Assembly: GCF_015169395.1 (NCBI RefSeq)
Contig: NZ_CP063458.1
Location: 5,766,001-5,830,000, forward strand
Source of the DNA: Humisphaera borealis
GTDB taxonomy: Bacteria > Planctomycetota > Phycisphaerae > Tepidisphaerales > Tepidisphaeraceae
Length of the DNA: 64,000 bases
Direction of reading: 5' to 3'
Shown: positions 45,024-54,503 of the stretch, piece after piece
How the letters are laid out: every line of letters starts with the position of its first letter
How positions within the stretch are numbered: the first letter of the stretch is position 1
Program-made: the position numbers and the translations under genes
The notes under the pieces: generated by a model
Seen by the model: the letters and a program-made list of their open reading frames with translations, nothing else
Told to the model about the DNA's origin: nothing
Database searches by the model: none

Positions 45024-46208
45024 ATGGACCGGCAATCCCCCTCGCGTCGCGAGATCCTGACCTTCGCGGTATCGGCCGCAATCGCTTCGGTCCTCCCCGA
45101 AATCGCATCGGGCAAGAGCCTCAACGAGCAGCGCAACGAGCTCTTTGACGGCGGCAAAATTCTTACCCTCGCGATCGAGATCGACAACGACGGCATGAAG
45201 TCGCTGCGCGAAGACACCAAAAAGTACGTCAAGGCGCAGATCAAGGAAGACGGCCAGCCCAGGTACAAAAACGTCGGCGTGAAACTCAAGGGGGCAGCCG
45301 GAAGCATGCGCGGCGTGGACGACAAGCCCGGCTGGACCCTCAACATGGACAAGTTCGAGGACGGTCAGCGGTTCTGGGGAATGGACAAGCTCCACCTCAA
45401 CAACTGCGTCCAGGACCCCAGCTACATCTCAGAAGGGCTTTGCGGCGAGATGTACCGAGCCGCCGGCGTTCCCGCCTCGCGACTGACCAACGCCATCGTG
45501 AGCCTCAACGGCCGCAAGCTCGGCTTCTATGCCATTAAAGAAGGCTACGACAAGGGATTCCTTAAGAACCACTTCGGCAGCACCGACGGCAACTTCTACG
45601 ACGGCGGATTCCTCAGAGACCTCGACCAGCCACTCGAAAACAACAACGAAGGCAAGGACCCGGCCAAAGACCATGCCGACCTCAAATCGCTGATGGAAGT
45701 GTCGCAGGAAGCGGACCTGCAACGCCGGTTCGACCGGATGAGCCGCCGGCTCGATATCGATAAGTTCGTCAGCTACCTGTCCCTCCAGATGCTCACTTGG
45801 GACTGGGACGGCTATCCGATGAACCGAAATAACTATCGCATCTACCACGACCCCAAGACCAACCTCCTGACGTTCCTGCCTTCGGGCATGGACCAGATGT
45901 TCGGCGATCCGAACGGGCCTCTGTTCCCCAATGCCCAGGGCGTGATCGCGCAGCGCTTTCTGGAAACGCCCGAAGGCAAGAAGCGTTATTTCGCCCGCAC
46001 CGAACAATTGCTTGCCGATGTGTTCGTCCCCGATCGCTGGTCCAAGCGCCTCGATGAACTCCTCGCGCGCGTGCAGCCGGCTCTTAAGCAGGTCAGCGAA
46101 GGCGCGGCAAAAGACCTTCCCGGCCAATTCGATCGCATCCGCGACGGCATCAAGCAGCGGGCAAAGAAGATCAAGGAAGACCTGGCCAAGTCAAAGGCGA
46201 AGAAGTAG
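45024..46208 (+). CDS. CotH-family protein kinase-like, TAT-like exported
   Basis: A 394-residue protein. SRREILTFAVSAAIASVLP looks like a twin-arginine signal. CotH features: VGVKLKGAAGSMRG, GWTLNMDKFEDGQRFWGMDKLHLNN, YAIKEGYDKGFLKNHFGSTDGNFYDGG and LPSGMDQMFG (the D-x-D-like metal region of the kinase fold). CotH proteins phosphorylate spore-coat or extracellular proteins. Together with VTC and DUF4956 it forms a recurring three-gene set; the 27-base gap suggests cotranscription. Confidence 0.9.
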   Translation: MDRQSPSRREILTFAVSAAIASVLPEIASGKSLNEQRNELFDGGKILTLAIEIDNDGMKSLREDTKKYVKAQIKEDGQPRYKNVGVKLKGAAGSMRGVDDKPGWTLNMDKFEDGQRFWGMDKLHLNNCVQDPSYISEGLCGEMYRAAGVPASRLTNAIVSLNGRKLGFYAIKEGYDKGFLKNHFGSTDGNFYDGGFLRDLDQPLENNNEGKDPAKDHADLKSLMEVSQEADLQRRFDRMSRRLDIDKFVSYLSLQMLTWDWDGYPMNRNNYRIYHDPKTNLLTFLPSGMDQMFGDPNGPLFPNAQGVIAQRFLETPEGKKRYFARTEQLLADVFVPDRWSKRLDELLARVQPALKQVSEGAAKDLPGQFDRIRDGIKQRAKKIKEDLAKSKAKK

Positions 46209-46320
46209 GGGGACGACCGCCGGACCATCAACGCCCCAGCGCATCAGGCGTACTCTGCGATGCCGCCCGAGTTGGATCGCTTCAACTCGCGCGCCGCCGC
46301 TCCCTACAGGATGAGTTCCG

Positions 46321-47628
46321 ATGCCAACCCCACCGCTGTCGCGCCGTCAGTTCCTGTCCACGTCCGCCGCCGCTGCGGCCGTCACCGCAGTTGGCCCTTC
46401 AATCGTACCGTCGTCGGTCTTCGGTGACGCCAAGGCCGCCGCGCCCAGCGAACGGCTCACGCTCGGCTTCATTGGGATGGGTAAACAGAATGGCGGCCAT
46501 CTCAGCCGGATGCTTGGCAAGCGCGAGACGCAGGTGCTGGCCGTCTGCGATGTCGATACCACCCGCCGGGAAGACGCCCGGCTCAAATCCGTCAAGAAGT
46601 ACGACGAGCTGAAACGCGCCGGCGGCAACTCGGTCACGCCCTACGTCGATTACCACGAACTGCTCGCCCGCAAAGACATCGATGCCGTCGTCATCGCGCT
46701 GCCCGACCACTGGCACGCTGCGGTCTACATCGACGCCGCCAAGGCGAAAAAGCACATCTACGGCGAGAAGCCGCTGACGCTCACCATCAACGAAGCCAAG
46801 GCCTGCATCGACGCCGTCCGCAAGCACAAAGTCGTCTTCCAGACCGGCAGCCAACAGCGGTCGAGCAACGAGTTCCGCAAGGCGATCGAGTACGTCCGCA
46901 GCGGGCGCATCGGCAAGATCAAGCGCGTGCTCGTCGACGTCGGCGGACCGAGCAAGCCCTGCGATCTGAAGGAAGAGCCGATGGAGCCGGGGCTCGACTG
47001 GGAACGCTGGCTAGGCCCGGCACCGCTGCGGCCGTACAACTCGGTCCTGAGCCCGCGCGGCGTGCACAACCACTTCCCCGCCTGGCGTTCCTACCGCGAG
47101 TACTCCGGCGGCGGCCTGACCGACTTTGGCGCCCACCACTTCGATATCGCCCAATGGGGCCTTGGCATGGACCGCAGCGGCCCGGTCGAGATCATCCCGC
47201 CCGACGACGTCAGCAAAGGTAAAGGCGTCAAGTTCGTCTACGCCAACGGCATCGAGATGATCCACCAGACCTGCGGGTTCATCATCTTCGAAGGCGAATC
47301 CGGCAAGATCATGGTCAACCGCGGCAAGCTGCAGAGCGATCCGGAATCCATCCTCCTCGACCCGCTGACCGACAAAGACTGGCGGCTGCCCAAGACACCC
47401 GGTCATCACGAAAACTGGATGGAGTGCATCAAGACCGGCGCATTACCCGAGTGCGACATCGAGATCGGCGCCCGCAGTGTCACAATCTGCCATCTGGCCA
47501 ACCTGGCCTACTGGAACAAACAGAAGATGAAGTGGGACCCGCAGGCGTGGAAGTTCGTCGACGGCCAGGGCGACAACGCCTGGCTCGGCCGCGACCGCCG
47601 CGGACCGTACACATTGCCAGAGGCATAA
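46321..47628 (+). CDS. Gfo/Idh/MocA-family oxidoreductase with TAT signal
   Basis: A 435-residue protein. LSRRQFLSTSAAAAAVTAVG is a twin-arginine signal. The Rossmann domain runs ~43-165 (LTLGFIGMGKQNGGHL, then VAVIALPDHWHAAVYI and the catalytic-loop EKP in YGEKPLTLTINEA, with Lys). GGGLTDFGAHHFDIAQWGLG carries the conserved His of the substrate domain. Such exported members in planctomycetes probably act on sugars or cyclitols; the substrate is unknown. Confidence 0.93.
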   Translation: MPTPPLSRRQFLSTSAAAAAVTAVGPSIVPSSVFGDAKAAAPSERLTLGFIGMGKQNGGHLSRMLGKRETQVLAVCDVDTTRREDARLKSVKKYDELKRAGGNSVTPYVDYHELLARKDIDAVVIALPDHWHAAVYIDAAKAKKHIYGEKPLTLTINEAKACIDAVRKHKVVFQTGSQQRSSNEFRKAIEYVRSGRIGKIKRVLVDVGGPSKPCDLKEEPMEPGLDWERWLGPAPLRPYNSVLSPRGVHNHFPAWRSYREYSGGGLTDFGAHHFDIAQWGLGMDRSGPVEIIPPDDVSKGKGVKFVYANGIEMIHQTCGFIIFEGESGKIMVNRGKLQSDPESILLDPLTDKDWRLPKTPGHHENWMECIKTGALPECDIEIGARSVTICHLANLAYWNKQKMKWDPQAWKFVDGQGDNAWLGRDRRGPYTLPEA

Positions 47629-47644
47629 GCGCCGTTGCGGCGGC

Positions 47645-47663
47645 GGGGGGCCGTGTGCCCCCC
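47645..47663 (+). terminator. Short GC hairpin after the oxidoreductase gene
   Basis: GGGGGGC and GCCCCCC pair around CGTGT, followed by AAAGG. It is short, has no T-run, and is of moderate confidence. Confidence 0.45.
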
Positions 47664-47741
47664 AAAGGCATAAGGGCACGGGATGATCAATCTGGGCAGG
47701 CCATGCCGGTGGTGGCCGCCGTGTCGGTTCGGATGCCCACC

Positions 47742-48782
47742 CTACTTCCGTTCCAGCAATCCCAACCGCCAGGGGATCTCGCCGTACTTCTTACCTGCCT
47801 TGTCCTTGTCCAAAACACCCTGGATCAGGAACTTCAGGTTGTTCGGATCGATCTCCATCTTCTCGTCTACGCCGGCGCGGAGTAGCTCGCCGTGGCTGAC
47901 GCTGTCGGTCCAGCGGTTTCCGGCGACGGGTTCGATGTTGTCTAGGCTCGCGAAGGGGTTCTTCACGCTGTCGGCGACGGGTTTCCACTGGCCGTCCAGG
48001 CGGTCGGAGTGGTACGCCTTGTAGTATCGCCGGCCGGCGGCCTGGGCTTCGACGATCGTCAGGTACCTGGGCTCGCCTTTGATTTTGTAGGTATGACTGG
48101 CTTCGAAGATGTCGGCCTGCAGCACCACCTGCGGCTGACTCCATCCCTTGGGGAAATCGGCCAGCTTGGTATCCGATCGCCACATCCGGCCGTCGTTGGA
48201 CGTGGCAAAGAGCCGGGCGTGGGTGTCGTCGCAGATGATCCAGAAATCGATCCAACCCTTGAGGCCATCCGGGCCGGTGTCGAAGAGGTAGGTCGGCTTC
48301 GACCAGGATGCGGGGTCGGCCAGGTCCGTCGTCGTCGATAGCACCGGCTGCAACTGCGGCTTTCGGTCGGGCTCGCCGACCTGGTAGAGCAGATACCACT
48401 TCTTGTGCGGCGTGAAATAGAACACCTGCGGGGCGCAGAAGTAATTGTCGCGCACCGTCAGGATATGCCGCGGAGATTCGTTCGCCTTGCTCCAGTCGGC
48501 GAACGCCACGTACTCGATCTGGTGCGTTCGCTTTTGGCTGCGGATGGTCGAGAAGACGTGCCACTTGCCGTCGTGAAAGACGACGGTCGGGTCCTTCACA
48601 GCAACGCACGGGTCGGCGGGTCGATCCGCTGGGGCGATCAGCGGTGGCGACAGCGTCCAGCGGAACGGCGGCTGCAACGGTCCCGGGGTGGATCGCGTTG
48701 GCGCAGCCGGTGGGCCATCGGCGGCGATCAACGCGAACGGAATCAGAACCAGAACCGACGCAATGACAAAGGTTTGTCGCAA
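47742..48782 (-). CDS. GH62-type alpha-L-arabinofuranosidase, exported
   Basis: A 346-residue protein. MRQTFVIASVLVLIPFALIAAD is a signal peptide. The five-bladed propeller of GH62 shows PFRWTLSPPLIAP, VKDPTVVFHDGKWHVFSTI (catalytic Asp), NYFCAPQVFYFTPHKKWYLLYQ, IDFWIICDDTHARLF (second Asp), ADIFEASHTYKIKGEPRYLTIVEAQ (general-acid Glu) and WTDSVSHGELLRAG. It removes arabinose side chains from arabinoxylan. GH62 is commonest in fungi and actinobacteria. Confidence 0.88.
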   Translation of the reverse strand: MRQTFVIASVLVLIPFALIAADGPPAAPTRSTPGPLQPPFRWTLSPPLIAPADRPADPCVAVKDPTVVFHDGKWHVFSTIRSQKRTHQIEYVAFADWSKANESPRHILTVRDNYFCAPQVFYFTPHKKWYLLYQVGEPDRKPQLQPVLSTTTDLADPASWSKPTYLFDTGPDGLKGWIDFWIICDDTHARLFATSNDGRMWRSDTKLADFPKGWSQPQVVLQADIFEASHTYKIKGEPRYLTIVEAQAAGRRYYKAYHSDRLDGQWKPVADSVKNPFASLDNIEPVAGNRWTDSVSHGELLRAGVDEKMEIDPNNLKFLIQGVLDKDKAGKKYGEIPWRLGLLERK

Positions 48783-48934
48783 AGCTGGTCCTCCTCGGCC
48801 GCCCAGCTTACCGCCAGCGGCATAGACTGTCGCTGGCGTCCCCTTTTGACCGATAACCTTTAAAGGACCTGGCGACCCCTTCGCGCCGATGCCGCGCCAG
48901 GGGCCGCTGCGCCCGAACTAACGAGGACCCCGCG

Positions 48935-49387
48935 TTGGCCGCCACGATCACCGTCTTTCTCAAGCGTCTGCCCGGCGGCCAGGACCTGCCGTTGCCGGTG
49001 CGCATGACCGAAGAATCGGCCGGCGTCGATCTGCGCGCCGCAGTCACCCAAACCATGACGCTGCCGCCGGGCGACGTGCTGGTCGTCCCTTGCGGCTTTG
49101 CGATGGCGATTCCGAAGGGGTACGAGGCGCAGGTCCGGCCCCGAAGCGGCCTGGCGAGCAAGCACGGCATCACGCTGGTGAACTCCCCCGGCACGATCGA
49201 TTCCGACTACCGCGGCGAAGTGATGGTCCCACTGATCAACCTTGGCAAGCTGCCGTTCGTGATCGAACGGGGCATGCGCATCGCCCAGATGCTGGTGCTG
49301 CCGGTACCGCCGGTGAGCTTCGTCGAGGTCGACGCATTGGAAGCGACAGGCCGAGGCACCGGCGGATTCGGGCACACGGGACATTGA
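48935..49387 (+). CDS. dut: Deoxyuridine 5'-triphosphate nucleotidohydrolase
   Basis: A 150-residue trimeric dUTPase with all five motifs: GVDLRAAV, RPRSGLASKHGI, GTIDSDYRGEVMVPLINLG (catalytic Asp), RIAQMLVLPV and the C-terminal arm GTGGFGHTG. It hydrolyses dUTP to dUMP. The start is TTG at 48935 with GAGG 8 bases ahead. Confidence 0.95.
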   Translation: MAATITVFLKRLPGGQDLPLPVRMTEESAGVDLRAAVTQTMTLPPGDVLVVPCGFAMAIPKGYEAQVRPRSGLASKHGITLVNSPGTIDSDYRGEVMVPLINLGKLPFVIERGMRIAQMLVLPVPPVSFVEVDALEATGRGTGGFGHTGH

Positions 49388-49390
49388 AGA

Positions 49391-49586
49391 GTAGTCAGTC
49401 GTCGGTAGTCAGTCGTCGGTAGTCAGTGGTCAGTGGTCAGTGGTCAGTGGTCAGAGCCGGTGCCGAAACTCGTACCAACCATCGACCGCAGCCTCTGACT
49501 GCTGACTCCCAGCTTCCGACTACTGACTACTGACTACTGACTACTGACTACTGACTACTGACTACTGACTACCGACCACTGACCAC
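49391..49586. repeat. Paired heptamer tracts forming a long-range inverted repeat
   Basis: The left block (49391-49454) is built from heptamers such as AGTCAGT and AGTGGTC; the right block (49493-49586) from (GACTACT), six or more copies, then GACCACT. GACTACT is the reverse complement of AGTAGTC, so the blocks can pair into a long stem with a ~38-base loop. The right block ends 16 bases before the ftsK ATG. Confidence 0.9.
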
Positions 49587-49602
49587 ACTGACTCCTACGA
49601 CA

Positions 49603-52458
49603 ATGAACAGAGACAACCTCCCCAAGACGCTCGCGTTTTTCGTCGCCGTCGGCCTCTGGGCCTTCCTGGCGTTGAGCTTCTGGAGCTTCAGCCCGACGGA
49701 CTGGCCGAGCCATGCCGTCGACCCCTATCCGCCGGTGCAGAACCTCTGCGGTGCGGCGGGCGCATTCGTCGCCTACTGGGCGTTTGTCGCGGTGGGTCAG
49801 GGCGTCTTCCCGGTACTGTTGTTCACGGCGGTCATGCTGGGGTTGTCGCTGGCGCAATCGAAAGTCCGCGACTTCTGGATGCGCGTCGTCGGCCTGTCGC
49901 TGATCGCCGTCGCCTGGGCGACCGTTGTCCACCACTTTTCACCTGGCTCGAACCAGGGCCTGCCGGAAGGGCGCGGCGGCGTGCTGGGCATTGGTGCCGC
50001 GGGCTTCCTACACCAGTACTTCGGCAACGTCGGCACGATGCTGGTGTTGATGCTGTCGATCATCGTGGGCCTGCTGCTTGCAGCCGATGACATCCTGCTG
50101 GCCGCGCCCAGGGCGATCATCGGCATGCTGACCGTCGCCCGCAGCAAGACCGCACACCTGCGGTTCAACTTCGCCAACCTGCCGAAACTGCCGGCGATGC
50201 CGCGGTTCATCACCCGCGATGTCGCGTACCGCGTCGCGCCCGCCGACGAAGACGAAGAGGTCGATGCCGTCGGCACTGTCGCCCGATCGAAACTCGCCGC
50301 CCGCGCAGCGACCTTGCCGGCCGCCGGCAAAGGCGGTCAGGTCTTCAAGCCCGATCCGACCAAGGCCGCCGACCGCAACTGGATGCAGCGCATCGGTACC
50401 TGGGCAGGCTTCCGGTCCCGCGCCGCCGACGATGCCGTGATCGCCACGATCAACAACGAAGACGACGATGTCGAACTGAACTACCGCGACGACGGCACCC
50501 CCGGCGAAGGGGCCGCGCACGATGCGGCGTGGTCAGACGACGACTTTGGCCCCAGTGAAGCCGCCGTCATCCCTCCGCCCGATCAACAGAAGCCGGTCCG
50601 CGCCGCGCCGGTCATCCGCCTGCCCGGCATGGGCCGGCCGATGATCGTACCTGCCGTTCCGACGGCCGCAGGCGCAAACGGCCGTGTGCCCGCGACAGGC
50701 GGAACAGCGTCCCCAGCCAACCCGGCAAACGATGCCCGCGCACAGAGCCGTGTGCCCCAACAGGACGACGCCGACGACATCGACCAGATGTCCGACGACG
50801 ACGAGAACCTGGCCGCGCAGACGCACGCGGTCGATTCCGACGATCAGTCGCCGCTCGTCCCCGAGCCGCCGGTGGTGCGGAAGGACATCATCGTCAAGCT
50901 TCCGACGATGATTAAGCCGCGGCAGTCGTCGCCGCCGATCGCCCCGAAAGAGCTCGGCGAATACCAGTTGCCCGGCTGGGAATGCCTGGAGGACGCCGAG
51001 CAAGGCTACACCGAAAGCCAGGAGTCATTCGTCCGCGAGCAGGCGGCGATGCTGGAACAGGCGCTCAAGGAGTTCAATATCGACGCCCACGTCGTCGAGA
51101 TCGACACCGGCCCGGTCATCACCATGTACGAGCTGGCGCTGGCCCCGGGCATCAAGGTGAGCACGATCAGCGGGCTGTCCAACGACATCCAGCGGTCGCT
51201 CAAGGCCGAAACCGTGCGTATCGTCGCGCCCATTCCGGGCAAGAACACCGTCGGTATCGAAGTGCCCAACGAGCAGAAGGAGAAGGTCCGGTTCAAGGAC
51301 CTCATGCAGCTCGCCGCGCCCGAGCAACAGGGCAAGATGGACATCCCGCTGTTCCTCGGCAAAGACGCCAGCGGCGAGCCGCTCATCACTGACCTGTCGA
51401 AGATGCCGCACTGCCTGATCGCCGGCACCACCGGTTCGGGCAAGTCGGTCTGCATCAACACGATCATCATGTCGATCATGTACAAGCAGCGGCCCGACAT
51501 GGTGAAGCTGGTACTGTTCGACCCGAAGGTGGTCGAAATGGCGATGTACAAAGACATCCCGCACCTGATGTGCCCCGTCATCAACGACGCCAGCAAGGCC
51601 ACCAGCGTGCTGGAATGGGCGTGCGAGAAGATGGACGAGCGGTACGAGTTCCTGGCCGAGGCAGGCGTGCGAAACATCAAGGGGTACAACAGCCTGACGC
51701 AGGAAGAGCTGATCGAGCGCTTCCAGCCCGGCACGCCGGAGGAAGAGGCGAAGATCCCCAAGAAGATGCCGTACATCGTCATTATCATCGACGAGTTGGC
51801 CGACCTGATGATGACCAGCGGCAAGGAAGTCGAAGCGAGCATCGTGCGCATCGCGCAGAAGGCGCGAGCGGTCGGCATCCATCTGATCCTGGCGACACAG
51901 CGACCGAGTGCGAACGTCGTCACGGGCCTGATCAAGAGCAACATGCCGACGCGGATTGCGTTCCGCGTGCAGAGCAAGATGGACAGCCGGATCGTGCTTG
52001 ACCAGAACGGTGCAGACCTGCTGCTAGGCCACGGCGACATGCTGTTCCTGCCGCCGGGCGCGAGCAAACCGACGCGGGCGCAGGGCACGTTCATCGACGA
52101 CAAGGAAGTCCGCGAGAGCGTGAAGATCGTCAAGGCGATGGCCGAGGCGCAGTACGAGCCGGAACTGGTGCAGATCAAAGCGACTGGCAACGTCGACGAA
52201 GAAGCCGCGAAGGACGACCTGTTCGATGCGGCGGTCCGCGTGGTGCTGGAAACCAAGCGAGGCAGCGTGAGCCTGCTTCAGCGGCGGTTGACGATCGGCT
52301 ACGCCCGCGCCAGCCGCCTGATCGAGGCGATGGCCGCCGCTGGAATCGTCGGCGAATACAAGGGATCGCAGGCCCGTGAGGCGCAAATCACGGTCGAGGA
52401 ATGGGACGCAATGTGCGCCGCCCGCCAAGCGGATGTGGAGGATGGGATGTCGGTGTGA
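49603..52458 (+). CDS. ftsK: DNA translocase FtsK/SpoIIIE
   Basis: A 951-residue protein. About four N-terminal membrane helices lie in residues 8-170 (LAFFVAVGLWAFLALSFW; FPVLLFTAVMLGLSLAQ; TMLVLMLSIIVGLLLAADD). A disordered acidic and Pro-rich linker covers ~200-450. The alpha/beta motor carries Walker A GTTGSGKS (608-615), DPKVVEMAMYKDIPHL and the Walker B IIIDELADL. The C-terminal gamma winged helix (~870-945: GSVSLLQRRLTIGYARASRLIEAM) would read KOPS-like sites. It pumps chromosome ends at the septum during division. In the linker, GCCGTGTGCCC occurs twice within 60 bases. No ribosome-binding site is visible, because the heptamer tract lies directly upstream. Confidence 0.96.
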   Translation: MNRDNLPKTLAFFVAVGLWAFLALSFWSFSPTDWPSHAVDPYPPVQNLCGAAGAFVAYWAFVAVGQGVFPVLLFTAVMLGLSLAQSKVRDFWMRVVGLSLIAVAWATVVHHFSPGSNQGLPEGRGGVLGIGAAGFLHQYFGNVGTMLVLMLSIIVGLLLAADDILLAAPRAIIGMLTVARSKTAHLRFNFANLPKLPAMPRFITRDVAYRVAPADEDEEVDAVGTVARSKLAARAATLPAAGKGGQVFKPDPTKAADRNWMQRIGTWAGFRSRAADDAVIATINNEDDDVELNYRDDGTPGEGAAHDAAWSDDDFGPSEAAVIPPPDQQKPVRAAPVIRLPGMGRPMIVPAVPTAAGANGRVPATGGTASPANPANDARAQSRVPQQDDADDIDQMSDDDENLAAQTHAVDSDDQSPLVPEPPVVRKDIIVKLPTMIKPRQSSPPIAPKELGEYQLPGWECLEDAEQGYTESQESFVREQAAMLEQALKEFNIDAHVVEIDTGPVITMYELALAPGIKVSTISGLSNDIQRSLKAETVRIVAPIPGKNTVGIEVPNEQKEKVRFKDLMQLAAPEQQGKMDIPLFLGKDASGEPLITDLSKMPHCLIAGTTGSGKSVCINTIIMSIMYKQRPDMVKLVLFDPKVVEMAMYKDIPHLMCPVINDASKATSVLEWACEKMDERYEFLAEAGVRNIKGYNSLTQEELIERFQPGTPEEEAKIPKKMPYIVIIIDELADLMMTSGKEVEASIVRIAQKARAVGIHLILATQRPSANVVTGLIKSNMPTRIAFRVQSKMDSRIVLDQNGADLLLGHGDMLFLPPGASKPTRAQGTFIDDKEVRESVKIVKAMAEAQYEPELVQIKATGNVDEEAAKDDLFDAAVRVVLETKRGSVSLLQRRLTIGYARASRLIEAMAAAGIVGEYKGSQAREAQITVEEWDAMCAARQADVEDGMSV

Positions 52459-52493
52459 GAGAAGGGTCGGTCAGGCCGTTAGACGGCGCTTCA

Positions 52494-53201
52494 CTATCTC
52501 TCGCAGGAGGGCCAGGACACCTCCGCCGTCCGGCAGACAGTGTCAACCTGAAGAATGCCACCCAACTTCCCGGGGTGGAACACCGTTGTATCGCGATCTT
52601 CGATCCGAACGACCTGGGAAGTGCCTGCCCATGAATGCACATGACCTTGGACGACGGCGGTGGGCCGCAACTCTGCAACCAGCCCACGCACGCAGTCGTA
52701 CCAAACACCGCCATTAGGAACATCTCGCGTCAGTTCACGCATGCCTGGGAATCGAGGCGGGTAGTGCGTGAGCAGGATGAGTGAATCGCTCGGCATCAGT
52801 ATGCGATTGGCCGCCCGCAGTACCGAGTCACAAGGTCCGCGAAGGTCGCTCTCCAGCGGCAACTCGTAGTACGTCTCTCCACACCAACCGATCCCGGCGA
52901 GGACGAGACTTTCGGCGATTCTTACGACGCGACCCGTCACGTCATTGGCGTGCCGGAATGCGTGCACATCGTCGACCGTGTCGTGGTTGCCTTTCACAAC
53001 GAACACCGGAAGAGGCCTTTCCTTAAACCACCGAGCAACCGGCGCGCGGAGGAAGTCCTGCAACGGGTCCGAATCGTCGCCGACAATTTCCGGTCCCTCG
53101 ACTACATCGCCGGCATGCAGCCATGCGGTGGCGCTGGCCTCGTCAAGATTTGGTGGCACCTCGGTATGGGTGTCTGAGCAACAAAGAAGGCGATAGATCA
53201 C
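52494..53201 (-). CDS. Metallophosphoesterase
   Basis: A 235-residue calcineurin-like phosphoesterase. Metal ligands: CCSDTHTEV (D-x-H), WLHAGDVV (GD), VKGNHDTVDD (GNHD), LLTHYPPRF (H) and VQGHVHSW (GHxH). Substrate unknown (phosphoesters or nucleotides). Start GTG at 53199-53201 was chosen because the longer frame runs through a palindrome and into aroB. Third-position GC is a little lower than in the adjacent ftsK gene. Confidence 0.88.
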   Translation of the reverse strand: MIYRLLCCSDTHTEVPPNLDEASATAWLHAGDVVEGPEIVGDDSDPLQDFLRAPVARWFKERPLPVFVVKGNHDTVDDVHAFRHANDVTGRVVRIAESLVLAGIGWCGETYYELPLESDLRGPCDSVLRAANRILMPSDSLILLTHYPPRFPGMRELTRDVPNGGVWYDCVRGLVAELRPTAVVQGHVHSWAGTSQVVRIEDRDTTVFHPGKLGGILQVDTVCRTAEVSWPSCER

Positions 53202-53254
53202 GGCGGAATCATACGCACATCGACTGGGACGCTGCTTAGAGTGTGCGAAAGGAT

Positions 53255-53315
53255 CCAGGAACGCCGAGCTCCAGCTCGGCACTTTTGGGCCGAGCTGGAG
53301 CTCGGCGTTCCCAGG
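53255..53315. repeat. Palindrome with 26-nt arms upstream of aroB
   Basis: GAACGCCGAGCTCCAGCTCG at the left is mirrored by CGAGCTGGAGCTCGGCGTTC at the right with an 8-base loop and essentially no mismatch. It lies between the metallophosphoesterase and aroB starts. Confidence 0.92.
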
Positions 53316-53370
53316 GTGCTTTGATATCGCCGCGCGTGACGCCCGCCGCGCCGCCGCTACAATCCGCCGC

Positions 53371-54459
53371 GTGACTGCTGAACGAACCATTCGCGTGTCT
53401 CTGCAAGGGCATGCCTACGACATCACTGTCCGTCCGGGGCTGCACGCCGATGCCGGGGCGAAGCTGCGGGCGCTGAGCAAGGCGGCCAAGGCCGTTGTCA
53501 TTACCGATTCGAACATCCCGGCGGCGACCGTCTCGGCGATGGTGACCTCCCTCGCCGCCGCGGGGTTTGCCGCCACCGTTGCCACCGTGCCGGCGGGTGA
53601 GGAACACAAATCGGTCGAGCATGTTCTCAAGCTGTACGACCAGATCCTGCCGCTGCGGATTGACCGGCATACGCCCATCGTCGCGCTCGGCGGCGGTGTG
53701 ATCGGCGATATGACCGGCTTCGTCGCGGCGACCATCCTTCGCGGCGTGCCTTTCGTGCAGTGCCCGACGACCCTCTTGTCGATGGTCGACGCCAGCGTCG
53801 GTGGCAAGACCGGCGTCAATCACACCGTCGGCAAAAACCTCATCGGCGCGTTCCACCAGCCGATCGCGGTGCTGGTCGATCCCAACGTGCTCAAAACGCT
53901 GCCGCAGCGCGAACTTCGAGGCGGCCTGGCCGAGTGCATCAAGCATGACCTGATTCGCGACGCCGAGGGGTTCGCGAATCTCGAGAAAGATATCGGCCGG
54001 GCCCTGGCTGTCGATATCAAGTACCTGACCGAACTGGTCGCGCATAACGTGGCGATCAAGGCGCGGGTGGTGGAGGCCGACCCGTTCGAACGCGGCGAAC
54101 GTGCCCACCTCAACTTCGGCCACACCTTCGGCCACGCCATCGAGAGCATCTCGAAATACAGCTATTCCCACGGCGAATCGGTCGCACTGGGCATGGTCGC
54201 GGCCACGCGGCTTGGCGTTCTGCTCGACCTGCTTTCCGAGGCCGATGAACGGCGCATCCGCAACGTCATCACCGCCGCCGGATTGCCGATCGACGGCCTG
54301 AAGCTCGACCGGAACCAGGTCGTTGATTCGATGGCGTTCGACAAGAAGGTGGCCGGCGGGAAAATCCGCTTCGTCCTGCTCGACGGCATCGGCAAGGCGG
54401 TCGTGCGGGATGATGTACCGGTCGCCCTCGTCCGCGAAGCGGTTGAATCGCTCGTGTAG
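53371..54459 (+). CDS. aroB: 3-dehydroquinate synthase
   Basis: A 362-residue enzyme. Marks: VITDSNIPAATVSAM (NAD region), VALGGGVIGDMTGFVAATILRGVPFVQCPTTLLSMVDASVGGKTGVNH, GLAECIKHDLIRD (metal Glu and Lys), and NFGHTFGHAIESISKYSYSHGESVALGM (metal His residues). It makes 3-dehydroquinate from DAHP in the shikimate pathway, needing NAD+ and a divalent metal. GTG start at 53371. Confidence 0.96.
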   Translation: MTAERTIRVSLQGHAYDITVRPGLHADAGAKLRALSKAAKAVVITDSNIPAATVSAMVTSLAAAGFAATVATVPAGEEHKSVEHVLKLYDQILPLRIDRHTPIVALGGGVIGDMTGFVAATILRGVPFVQCPTTLLSMVDASVGGKTGVNHTVGKNLIGAFHQPIAVLVDPNVLKTLPQRELRGGLAECIKHDLIRDAEGFANLEKDIGRALAVDIKYLTELVAHNVAIKARVVEADPFERGERAHLNFGHTFGHAIESISKYSYSHGESVALGMVAATRLGVLLDLLSEADERRIRNVITAAGLPIDGLKLDRNQVVDSMAFDKKVAGGKIRFVLLDGIGKAVVRDDVPVALVREAVESLV

Positions 54460-54503
54460 GGCGGGCACCACCGCCGCTGCCCGCGATGCAGGCCCAGGGA
54501 TCA

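Noticed and set aside
50680-50756. GCCGTGTGCCC repeats inside the ftsK linker (also at 47651) as an inserted mobile element
   Set aside because: Only 11 bases are shared, within low-complexity linker sequence; too short to support insertion.
49603-52458. FtsK as the EssC ATPase of a type VII system linked to the YukD-like protein
   Set aside because: It is far from the UBL gene, has one motor domain with a C-terminal winged helix and N-terminal helices typical of division FtsK.
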